Position numbers and translations under genes: made by a program. Positions 45,226 through 51,637 of a DNA stretch of 64,000 bases are shown piece after piece. The notes under the pieces are model-generated. The model was not told the origin of the DNA, did not search any database, and saw only the letters and a program-made list of their open reading frames with translations. The stretch is taken from the NCBI GenBank assembly GCA_902777005.1, contig CACYSB010000004.1:107960-171959 (forward strand), given 5' to 3'. The DNA comes from an uncultured Bacteroidota bacterium (GTDB lineage Bacteria > Bacteroidota > Bacteroidia > Bacteroidales > P3). Within the stretch, counting starts at the first letter, position 1. The number at the start of each line of letters is the position of its first letter.

Positions 45226-45348
45226 AATATTTTTTTATTCTTTGCGTTAATGTGAAGAAAATATTGCACTTACGATATAAATTTTTTTCAAGACAACGCC
45301 TTTTTAGCCGCAAAATATCAACATAATATCAACAAAACAAAAGAAAAA

Positions 45349-46656
45349 ATGGACACCTTGAAAGTAAATGTCGGACATGTTCTCGACTACATGAAGATGG
45401 ATGAAATTGACACCTTGCTACCCGAGGTTTTGGCGGCGAGAGAACACCTGATAAAAGGGGATGCTGCCGGTAACGACTTCCTTGGCTGGGTAAATCTTCC
45501 CATAGAGATTGATGACGATATGCTTAATCGCCTGAAAGATGACGTACAGCGCCTGCAAAAGAAGAGCCAGGTAATGGTGGTCGTTGGTATCGGCGGTTCG
45601 TACCTTGGAGCCCGCATGGTCATCGAGGCGCTGCAATCAGAGTTCGCTGCCATGAATCTCGGCGACAAACCCTTTATAGTCTATGCAGGCCACACTCTGG
45701 GCGAGGACTACTACGCCCAACTCCTGAGCCTACTTGACAAGGTGGACTATACCACATGCGTCATTTCCAAGAGTGGCACCACGACGGAGCCTGCAGTTGC
45801 ATTCCGTATCGTAAAAGCCCACATGGAGAAGAAATACGGCCACGATGAGGCGCAGAAGCGCATTGTGGCCATCACCGATGCAAAACGTGGCGCACTGCAT
45901 GAAATAGCGACACAGGAGGGGTATCCGATGTACGTAATCCCCGACAATGTCGGTGGGCGTTATTCCGTGCTCACCCCCGTGGGGTTGCTGCCAATCGCAA
46001 TGGCCGGGTTTGATATTGACCGGCTTCTATTAGGCGCCCGCGACATGCATAGTATTTGCATTAATAACAATACCCTTGATGGAAACCCAGCACTTATGTA
46101 TGCCGCCGTGCGCAACGCTTTGTATCGCAAAGGGAAAAAGGTAGAGATGCTTGTTGGCTGCCAACTTAATATGCGTTATGTTGCCGAATGGTGGAAGCAA
46201 CTTTATGGCGAAAGTGAGGGCAAGGAGGGCAAAGGCTTGCTGCCGCATAGCATTACTATCACCACCGACCTGCACTCCATGGGCCAATATGTACAGGAAG
46301 GTGAACGCCTGATAATGGAAACAATGCTGCGTGTGCACAAGCCCAACGCAACAGTACCTGTGCCCACCGACGAGCGCAATCTTGATGGCATCAACTATCT
46401 TGCGCACAAGACACTCACCGAGATTAACAACTGTGCCGCAGAAGGCACTATAGCAGCCCATATTTCCGGAGGCGTTCCTGTGGTGGAAATCACGGTTCCG
46501 AAGATTGATGAGTACACCATAGGTCAACTCATATACTTCTTCGAATTTGCATGTGGAGTCAGTGGATATACCTTAGGAATCAACCCCTTCGACCAACCTG
46601 GCGTAGAGGCCTACAAGAAGAACATGTTCCATCTTCTTGGCAAACCCGGCTTCTAA
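45349..46656 (+). CDS. pgi: Glucose-6-phosphate isomerase
   Basis: 435 residues, the length of the bacterial short GPI form. Sugar-phosphate binding motifs: VGIGGSYLGARM, then VISKSGTTTEPAVAFRI, then NVGGRYSVLTPVGLLPIAMAG; the C-terminal active-site residues fall in VGGVPVVEI-like SGGVPVVEITVP and FDQPGVEAYKKNMF. It interconverts glucose-6-phosphate and fructose-6-phosphate in glycolysis and gluconeogenesis. The divergent OmpA gene lies 210 bases away; no clean TAnnTTTG box is seen on the pgi side, which is AT-rich. Ends in a strong hairpin. Confidence 0.98.
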   Translation: MDTLKVNVGHVLDYMKMDEIDTLLPEVLAAREHLIKGDAAGNDFLGWVNLPIEIDDDMLNRLKDDVQRLQKKSQVMVVVGIGGSYLGARMVIEALQSEFAAMNLGDKPFIVYAGHTLGEDYYAQLLSLLDKVDYTTCVISKSGTTTEPAVAFRIVKAHMEKKYGHDEAQKRIVAITDAKRGALHEIATQEGYPMYVIPDNVGGRYSVLTPVGLLPIAMAGFDIDRLLLGARDMHSICINNNTLDGNPALMYAAVRNALYRKGKKVEMLVGCQLNMRYVAEWWKQLYGESEGKEGKGLLPHSITITTDLHSMGQYVQEGERLIMETMLRVHKPNATVPVPTDERNLDGINYLAHKTLTEINNCAAEGTIAAHISGGVPVVEITVPKIDEYTIGQLIYFFEFACGVSGYTLGINPFDQPGVEAYKKNMFHLLGKPGF

Positions 46657-46675
46657 TTAATATTTTATACAATAT

Positions 46676-46715
46676 AATCTCTGTCGCGACTCTTTATGGA
46701 GTCGCGACAGAGATT
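46676..46715. terminator. Bidirectional terminator between pgi and ssb
   Basis: A perfect 17-bp stem AATCTCTGTCGCGACTC / GAGTCGCGACAGAGATT with a six-base loop. It sits 20 bases after pgi and 18 before the ssb stop, and both strands are AT-rich outside the stem. Confidence 0.9.
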
Positions 46716-46732
46716 ATTTATCTCAAAACTCT

Positions 46733-47164
46733 TTAGAACGGCAAATCGCCGACAGGCTCGGTATCTTGATTCAGAATATCAATGAGAGGATTATTTCTGC
46801 CATTCTCTCCCTCGCCGCGCTGACGGTTGGAAAGAAGCAGGAGGTTGTCGGCCACCACCTCGGTCACATGGCGCTTGTTGCCGTCCTTGTCCTCCCAAGA
46901 GCGGCTCTGTAGACGGCCTTCTACATATATCTGGGCACCTTTGGTGAGGATGCGCTCGGCCACGTCAGCCAAGCCGCGCCAGCACACCACATTGTGCCAT
47001 TCGGTAATTTCAACCCGTTCGCTATCGCGGTTGCGGCGGTATTCAGTTGTTGCCAAAGGGAAAGAAGCTTTCTTCACGGGTGCCGCACCTTCCGAAGGGA
47101 ATGCCACCACATCGGGATTCTTGCCAACATTGCCTACAAGGATAACTTTGTTTACTCCAGTCAT
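46733..47164 (-). CDS. ssb: Single-stranded DNA-binding protein
   Basis: 143 residues. The OB fold begins MTGVNKVILVGNVGKNPDV; WHNVVCWRGLADVAERILTKGAQIYVEGRLQSRSW is the core family signature, and a short linker leads to the acidic C-terminal tip VGDLPF, which binds partner proteins such as replication and repair enzymes. The linker is shorter than in E. coli SSB. It coats single-stranded DNA in replication and recombination. A promoter lies 40 bases upstream. Confidence 0.97.
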   Translation of the reverse strand: MTGVNKVILVGNVGKNPDVVAFPSEGAAPVKKASFPLATTEYRRNRDSERVEITEWHNVVCWRGLADVAERILTKGAQIYVEGRLQSRSWEDKDGNKRHVTEVVADNLLLLSNRQRGEGENGRNNPLIDILNQDTEPVGDLPF

Positions 47165-47204
47165 AATTGATTAAATGTTGATGTCTGTTCAAAAATTGGA
47201 ATGC

Positions 47205-47235
47205 GAAAGTACAAAAAAACGCCAAAATGGCCAAA
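47205..47235 (-). promoter_or_regulatory. Promoter of ssb
   Basis: On the minus strand TTTG (47235-47232), a 20-base spacer, and TACTTTC (47211-47205), a near match to TAnnTTTG. Confidence 0.6.
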
Positions 47236-47393
47236 TAAAGATATCCACAAGTGATGTTTTGACGGACATAAGTGCCTGAAAAAAGTATGTTAAACACTAG
47301 ATTGACAATAATCGTACAATATTGATAAACAATATGGTATAAATATATAAATGTTAAATAAACTTAAAACGATGTTTTTGAACAGCGAAAGTT
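47236..47393. other. AT-rich spacer between ssb and rpmB promoters
   Basis: No gene. Only a short ATATTG/CAATAT hairpin near 47320 is seen. Confidence 0.5.
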
Positions 47394-47424
47394 TTTGCCA
47401 TATCGGAAAAAGGTAGTACTTTTG
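47394..47424 (+). promoter_or_regulatory. Promoter of rpmB
   Basis: TTTG (47394-47397), a 19-base spacer, TACTTTTG (47417-47424). The start codon is 66 bases further on. Confidence 0.85.
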
Positions 47425-47489
47425 CAGCCGTTTTCGTCCGAAAAAGGGCAGAATAATAAAGGTAAATAACAACAAAAAAATAGAGAGAA

Positions 47490-47729
47490 ATGTCAAAGAA
47501 ATGTGAAATCACCGGCAAGAAAGTAATCGTGGGCAACAATGTGTCGCACTCCCGTATCCACACCAAACGCACCTTCGCCCCCAACCTGCAGACCAAGAAG
47601 TTCTACATTCCCGAGGAGGATATGTGGATTACACTGAAAGTGTCCGCCAAGGGCATGCGCATCATCAACAAGAAGGGCATCATCGCCGCCCTCAACGACG
47701 CTGCCGCCCAGGGCCACCTGATGTTCTAA
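47490..47729 (+). CDS. rpmB: 50S ribosomal protein L28
   Basis: 79 residues, full length. MSKKCEITGKKVIVGNNVSHSRIHTKRTFAPNLQTKKFYIPEEDMWITLKVSAKGMRIINKKGI is the bL28 sequence plan, with a strongly basic N-terminal half that binds 23S rRNA. Only C5 of the zinc-ribbon cysteines is kept, so zinc binding is unlikely. In many Bacteroidota rpmG (L33) follows rpmB; here the next gene is rpsU and no rpmG is seen in between. Confidence 0.98.
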   Translation: MSKKCEITGKKVIVGNNVSHSRIHTKRTFAPNLQTKKFYIPEEDMWITLKVSAKGMRIINKKGIIAALNDAAAQGHLMF

Positions 47730-47768
47730 AGCGAAGACAAACAGTCTTAAATAAATCAATTATTAACC

Positions 47769-47819
47769 TTTAGGACCGCGAGCGCAAGCGAGCGGACCTA
47801 AAAAAACAAGAAAGAGGTA
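47769..47819 (+). promoter_or_regulatory. Structured leader and strong Shine-Dalgarno of rpsU
   Basis: A hairpin spans 47769-47802: the left arm TTAGGACCGCGAGC, a GCAA (GNRA) tetraloop at 47084+700, i.e. 47784-47787, and the right arm GCGAGCGGACCTAA. Inside the stem a tandem GA/AG mismatch (47780-47781 with 47090+700, i.e. 47790-47791) is present, plus one A.A mismatch. After an A-rich single strand comes AAGAGGT (47813-47819), six bases before the rpsU ATG, an unusually good Shine-Dalgarno for this phylum. In Flavobacterium johnsoniae, bS21 helps hide the anti-Shine-Dalgarno and rpsU, with a strong Shine-Dalgarno, is autoregulated through it. Confidence 0.7.
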
Positions 47820-47825
47820 TTAGCA

Positions 47826-48023
47826 ATGATCGTAGTTCCTATCAAAGAAGGTGAGAACCTTGAGAGAGCTCTGAAGAAGCTGAAACGCAAATTCGACAAG
47901 ACCGGTGTGGTGAAAGAGATGCGCCGTCGTCAGCAGTTCACCAAGCCCAGCGTCATCAACCGCGAGAAGCATCTGAAGGCCATCTACGTGCAGCACCTGC
48001 GCCAGCAGGAGCTCGACAAGTAA
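47826..48023 (+). CDS. rpsU: 30S ribosomal protein S21
   Basis: 65 residues, full length: MIVVPIKEGENLERALKKLKRKFDKTGVVKEMRRRQQFTKPS followed by a basic helical tail. bS21 binds near the 3' end of 16S rRNA on the platform; in Bacteroidia it takes part in sequestering the anti-Shine-Dalgarno. It is preceded by a structured leader and a strong Shine-Dalgarno, consistent with autoregulation. Ends before a perfect terminator hairpin. Confidence 0.98.
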   Translation: MIVVPIKEGENLERALKKLKRKFDKTGVVKEMRRRQQFTKPSVINREKHLKAIYVQHLRQQELDK

Positions 48024-48069
48024 GAGCCCGAGCCGAGAGCTCCACATGGAGCGACGCCATTGGAAAGAA

Positions 48070-48099
48070 AATCCCCCGCATCGGTTGATGCGGGGGATT
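48070..48099. terminator. Bidirectional terminator between rpsU and the POT transporter
   Basis: A perfect 13-bp stem AATCCCCCGCATC / GATGCGGGGGATT with a GGTT loop. The plus strand continues TCTGTTTT; the minus strand continues TTCTTTCC. Confidence 0.92.
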
Positions 48100-48123
48100 T
48101 CTGTTTTATGTCGCAGAAGCGGG

Positions 48124-49803
48124 TTACTGCTTCTCGGAGGTAATCTTCTCAAGCCACTTGAGCATGCCGAACATAACAAACATGGCAATGGCGCAGACCA
48201 AGAGGAACACCAGCCAGCACATCCACAGGTTGGACATACCATTGTACAGTACCGGTCCGAGGAGGATGAGCAGGTTGCCGATGGCGGTGGCACTAAGCCA
48301 CAAGCCCTGGCAAATGCCCTGGATATGCTTGGGGGCAATCTTCGACACGAAGCTCAGACCCAGCGGGCTGATGAAGAGCTCAGCAACAGTAAGGAAGAAG
48401 TAGGTGACAATCAGAGCCCACGGGCCAACCTTCATGGCCGATGCCGTCTCAACCGGCATGCCGCGGAACTCGTCGACACTGGGATATCCTGTGAACATGC
48501 ACAACAGCATCAAGAACAGGTAGGCGCAGGCTGCGATGCCCATACCGAAGGCAATCTTCTTTGGAGTGGACACCTCTTTGCCTTTACGCACAAAGGAGGC
48601 AAACATCCACATGATGAGCGGTGTGAGGATGACCACGAGGAACGGGTTGATGCACTGCCAGATCTCGGGGGGGATGGACGATGTGCTGACGAAGTCGCGT
48701 GCAAAGAGCGAAAGCGACTCGGCGTTCTGGTGGAAAGCAAACCAGAAGAAGACGCAGACGCCGAGCACTGCATAGAGACCGGCCATGCGCTGCTTGACAT
48801 CCTTGGCCATGGCGGCCTTCTCTTCGACAGTGTAGACAACCTCCTTGGTGTCATTCGCAGCGGCGGCATCTTTCTTCACCGGGTTGGGCAGGCCCTTCTT
48901 GGTGCAGAGGAAGATGACAAGCGAGATGAGCATGGCGATCACCGAAGCGATGAAGGCAAAGTGGACACCGGTGTTGAAAACGTTGATGTAGCTATCGCAG
49001 AAAGCACCGAGGTCGTTGGCCGCCTCGGGATACTGGGCAGTGAGTGCGGTGAGGTTATCCATGTCATTTCCCTGCATGTTGTTGGTCAGGTAGTTGTGAC
49101 ATAGCATGGGCAGCTGGGCATTGTAGACCAAACCCTTGGTGCCAAGCCACCAGTTGCGGATGATGGGGGCGATGAAGGGAGCTATCACGCCGCCAATGTT
49201 AATGAAGACGTAGAAAATCTGGAAGCCGCTGTCGCGCTTCTCTTTTGCCTTGGCCAATGCCTCGGGGCCTTTCTTGGCCTCTTCGGCCTCGAAGTCGTCG
49301 TAGAGCTGACCGACCACAGCCTGCAGGTTGCCTTTGAACAGACCGTTACCGCAGGCAATAATCACCAGCGCGCAGAGCGTGAGCACCATGACCCACGAGA
49401 AACCATGGCCACTGAACACAGGTACCGACAATATGGCGTATCCCACAGCCATCACAATGATACCGGCAATGATGGTACCTTTGTAGTTTTTGGTGCGGTC
49501 GGCAATGATACCGCCGGGCAGAGAGAGAACATAGATTAGGAAATAGAACCCAGCGAACATGATGCCGGCCGTCTGGTCGGGCACACCGAACTTGGAGCAG
49601 ATGAAGAGCGTCAGTACGGCATTCATGATGTAGTAGCCGAAACGTTCGCCCATGTTGCTCAATGCGGCAGGGATAAGTCCCTTGGGATGCTCTTTAAGTG
49701 CCTTGCGCACATAGAAGACGATGAATGGAGTGACAACAATCAGACCCGCAACGAGCATAAACAGCGGGGTGTTGGCATTCCACAAGTTTGTAATAAACTC
49801 CAT
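48124..49803 (-). CDS. Proton-dependent oligopeptide transporter, POT/PTR family
   Basis: 559 residues with about 12-14 predicted membrane segments, e.g. PLFMLVAGLIVVTPFIVFYV and MVLTLCALVIIACGNGLFKGN. The POT signature region reads LSNMGERFGYYIMNAVL near residues 48-64, and a second motif GFQIFYVFINIGGVIAPF occurs at about 190. The usual ExxERFxYY begins with Glu; here that first position is Asn (NMGERFGYY), as I believe is common in the Bacteroidota subgroup. The protein should import di- and tripeptides with protons across the inner membrane. Central loop residues ~155-185 are highly charged. Divergent from the tsaC gene, with overlapping promoters. Confidence 0.93.
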   Translation of the reverse strand: MEFITNLWNANTPLFMLVAGLIVVTPFIVFYVRKALKEHPKGLIPAALSNMGERFGYYIMNAVLTLFICSKFGVPDQTAGIMFAGFYFLIYVLSLPGGIIADRTKNYKGTIIAGIIVMAVGYAILSVPVFSGHGFSWVMVLTLCALVIIACGNGLFKGNLQAVVGQLYDDFEAEEAKKGPEALAKAKEKRDSGFQIFYVFINIGGVIAPFIAPIIRNWWLGTKGLVYNAQLPMLCHNYLTNNMQGNDMDNLTALTAQYPEAANDLGAFCDSYINVFNTGVHFAFIASVIAMLISLVIFLCTKKGLPNPVKKDAAAANDTKEVVYTVEEKAAMAKDVKQRMAGLYAVLGVCVFFWFAFHQNAESLSLFARDFVSTSSIPPEIWQCINPFLVVILTPLIMWMFASFVRKGKEVSTPKKIAFGMGIAACAYLFLMLLCMFTGYPSVDEFRGMPVETASAMKVGPWALIVTYFFLTVAELFISPLGLSFVSKIAPKHIQGICQGLWLSATAIGNLLILLGPVLYNGMSNLWMCWLVFLLVCAIAMFVMFGMLKWLEKITSEKQ

Positions 49804-49872
49804 AGTTGTAAAGTTTTGGTTTATAATTTATTTAACTGAATTTAATACATAGAGTCCATTATATTTAATGTG

Positions 49873-49903
49873 CAAAGGTACAAAAAAAAGTCAATTGAGC
49901 AAA
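49873..49903 (-). promoter_or_regulatory. Promoter of the POT transporter
   Basis: On the minus strand TTTG (49903-49900), a 19-base spacer, TACCTTTG (49880-49873), 70 bases before the start. Confidence 0.85.
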
Positions 49904-49923
49904 ACCATGTGCGGTTTTTTTTG

Positions 49924-49931
49924 TATTTTTG
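49924..49931 (+). promoter_or_regulatory. Probable -7 element of the tsaC/sua5 gene
   Basis: TATTTTTG fits TAnnTTTG and ends only five bases before the ATG at 49937, so transcription would start at or near the start codon. No TTTG at the right -33 distance is seen. Confidence 0.5.
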
Positions 49932-49936
49932 CACAC

Positions 49937-50488
49937 ATGAACAGCAATGACATCATAACATATTCCGTTGAAACGCTGCTTGCCGGCGGCATCATCCTCT
50001 ACCCTACCGACACCATCTGGGGCATCGGCTGCGACGCCCGCAACCACGAGGCTGTGGAACGGATCTACGCCATCAAGGAACGCGACCACAGCAAAAGCAT
50101 GCTTGTACTGGTGGCTGACGGGATATTGGCCACAGAAGCCGACTCACGCCCTACAACTTACATCATGCCTCGCGAGAAGTGGGAACCAATGCTCTACGGC
50201 AATGTCGCCGACAACCTTCCTGCCGCCGACGGTTCGCTGGGCATACGCCAGCCACGACATGCCTTCTGCCAGGAGGTGATACGCCGCCTCGGGGCACCGC
50301 TGGTAAGCACTTCGGCCAACCTTTCGGGGCATCCGTCGCCACAGAAATACAGTGAAATAGAGAATGCCATAAAACAAAGGGTGGACTACTGTGTGCCACC
50401 CCTTGATGAATTCATGTCGGCCGAAACGCGCGGCAGCCGCATTGTGAAGGTAAATCCAGACGGCACCATCACCGTCATCAGGCCTTAG
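49937..50488 (+). CDS. L-threonylcarbamoyladenylate synthase (TsaC/Sua5/YciO family)
   Basis: 183 residues from the Met at 49937, which follows the promoter element; the longer frame from 49868 would translate the promoter region. Family motifs: LLAGGIILYPTDTIWGIGCDA, the lysine-rich IKERDHSKSMLVLV, LGIRQPRHAF, and APLVSTSANLSGHPSP. The enzyme makes threonylcarbamoyl-AMP from threonine, bicarbonate and ATP for the tRNA t6A37 modification. The single-domain length is the TsaC/YciO type without the Sua5 extension. Overlaps the convergent phosphopantetheinyl transferase gene by 11 bases. Confidence 0.92.
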   Translation: MNSNDIITYSVETLLAGGIILYPTDTIWGIGCDARNHEAVERIYAIKERDHSKSMLVLVADGILATEADSRPTTYIMPREKWEPMLYGNVADNLPAADGSLGIRQPRHAFCQEVIRRLGAPLVSTSANLSGHPSPQKYSEIENAIKQRVDYCVPPLDEFMSAETRGSRIVKVNPDGTITVIRP

Positions 50489-50972
50489 CGGTGGCCACAG
50501 CGGCCACAACACCAGGCTGTCCGCAGTCCACATCAACCACCGTGCAGTCGGTGGCCAAAGAAGCCTCCAACATGCTGCCGTAGCCTTGTATACCGGTGCG
50601 GCGCATCTTGAGCACCGCCTCCTTTCGCGTCCAGAAACGCAGAAACTCCATCTCGGGATCCGCCGCACACCTGATGGCCTCCTGCTCCTCGGCAGTACAC
50701 ACCTTCTCGACAAGTCCTTGGCTTACACGGCGGCGGCACTCTACGTCTATACCTACCGCCACACCGTCGCTAACCGCAACGGCCACCGCCTCGCGGCAAT
50801 GGCTGATACTGATACATAATTGTTGATGTTCCGGCAGAAACGGGGCGCCGTTGTCGGCATGGGACAATTCAGGCCGTCCGCCGACAAGGCGGCAGAGCAT
50901 CTCGTATGCCTGCGAACGCTCTCGTTCACGCTGCGAGCCCTCGCCACGCAAAGGCTCTATCAGGTATGTCAT
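50478..50972 (-). CDS. 4'-phosphopantetheinyl transferase family protein
   Basis: 164 residues. The metal-binding VGIDVE motif has Asp76 and Glu78, the helper motif FWTRKEA is at 113-119, and SISHCREAVAVAVS is the usual sequence before it. This places it with Sfp-type or AcpS-like transferases that move phosphopantetheine from CoA onto a carrier-protein serine. A likely target is the ACP encoded at 40216 (S37), though this is inferred. It overlaps tsaC/sua5 by 11 bases and, by four, the upstream DUF3467 gene, with which it may be co-transcribed. Confidence 0.87.
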   Translation of the reverse strand: MTYLIEPLRGEGSQRERERSQAYEMLCRLVGGRPELSHADNGAPFLPEHQQLCISISHCREAVAVAVSDGVAVGIDVECRRRVSQGLVEKVCTAEEQEAIRCAADPEMEFLRFWTRKEAVLKMRRTGIQGYGSMLEASLATDCTVVDVDCGQPGVVAAVATAKA

Positions 50973-51286
50973 GCCTTGCCGATGATGTCGTAAGGCACCG
51001 TGTCGCCCTGCATCGGCATGCGAGGTTCCTCAATTGTGCCGAACTGCTGCTCATACTTCTTTATGTTGTCGTTCAGAGCGGCCAGGGTGCGCTTGGCATG
51101 GACGGGGTTCATGATGACACGCTGACGGACAGTGGCGCCGTCGATGCCAGGCAGCATCTGGGCGAAATCCAAAATTATCTCCGTCGGGTTGTGGCTGATA
51201 ACCACAAGGTTGCTGTAGGTCCCTTCCGAAACCTCGGGGGTGATGTTCAGCTTCAGGTTCTGCTTCTGTTCTTTCTGGTTTGCCAT
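50969..51286 (-). CDS. DUF3467 family protein
   Basis: 105 residues: LKLNITPEVSEGTYSNLVVISHNPTEIILDFAQMLPG followed by VRQRVIMNPVHAKRTLAALNDNIKKYEQQFG. This is the compact alpha/beta DUF3467 family found mostly in Bacteroidota and some other phyla; function unknown. No signal peptide, so cytoplasmic. It overlaps the phosphopantetheinyl transferase gene by four bases. Confidence 0.93.
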   Translation of the reverse strand: MANQKEQKQNLKLNITPEVSEGTYSNLVVISHNPTEIILDFAQMLPGIDGATVRQRVIMNPVHAKRTLAALNDNIKKYEQQFGTIEEPRMPMQGDTVPYDIIGKA

Positions 51287-51575
51287 AATTATCTATGTGT
51301 TTTTTTCCTGTTAACGCATGGCGGGTGCTTTTTATTGCATGGCACACCACTTTTCCATTTAGCTTGGCACTTCATGGTCGAATTTAAGTTGTGGTCTGTT
51401 TCACGACGTAGCCGCTCCGACTCCCCTCCGAGGTCGCTCCGACTGTTTAACGGTTTTTTGTCGGAGGAACGTCGAAGAGGTGTCGAAGAGTAGCCGGAGG
51501 GGCTTGGGGAAAAAACTGACATGACAAAGGCCGCAATCAATTTCAGGACATAACATGCTTTTGATTATCGAACGT
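51287..51575. other. Gene-free stretch holding repeat copy C
   Basis: Between the DUF3467 gene start and the rpoC terminator. Apart from repeat copy C at 51408-51505 nothing is recognised. Confidence 0.6.
51408..51505. repeat. Dispersed intergenic repeat, copy C
   Basis: Contains CTCCGACTGTTTAACGG followed by TTTTTTGTCGGAGG, the reverse complement of words in copy A (CCGTTAAAC, AACAGTCGGAG, ACAAAAAACCGTT). Further GTCGAAGAGG and GTCGAAGAGT repeats follow. An inverted repeat of GCTCCGAC / GTCGGAG type is present. Confidence 0.65.
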
Positions 51576-51611
51576 AAAAAATGGGGCTCGCAGCGTCTGA
51601 TGCAAGCCCCA
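51576..51611 (-). terminator. Intrinsic terminator after rpoC
   Basis: On the minus strand an 11-bp stem TGGGGCTTGCA / TGCGAGCCCCA (one T-G pair) is followed by TTTTTTA. It lies 27 bases after the rpoC stop and ends the long ribosomal protein-RNA polymerase operon. Confidence 0.9.
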
Positions 51612-51637
51612 TTCGGCTATTGTTTAGGTTAAATCGT

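Noticed and set aside
47769..47802. The rpsU leader hairpin as a terminator of rpmB
   Set aside because: It is followed by A residues, not T, on the plus strand.
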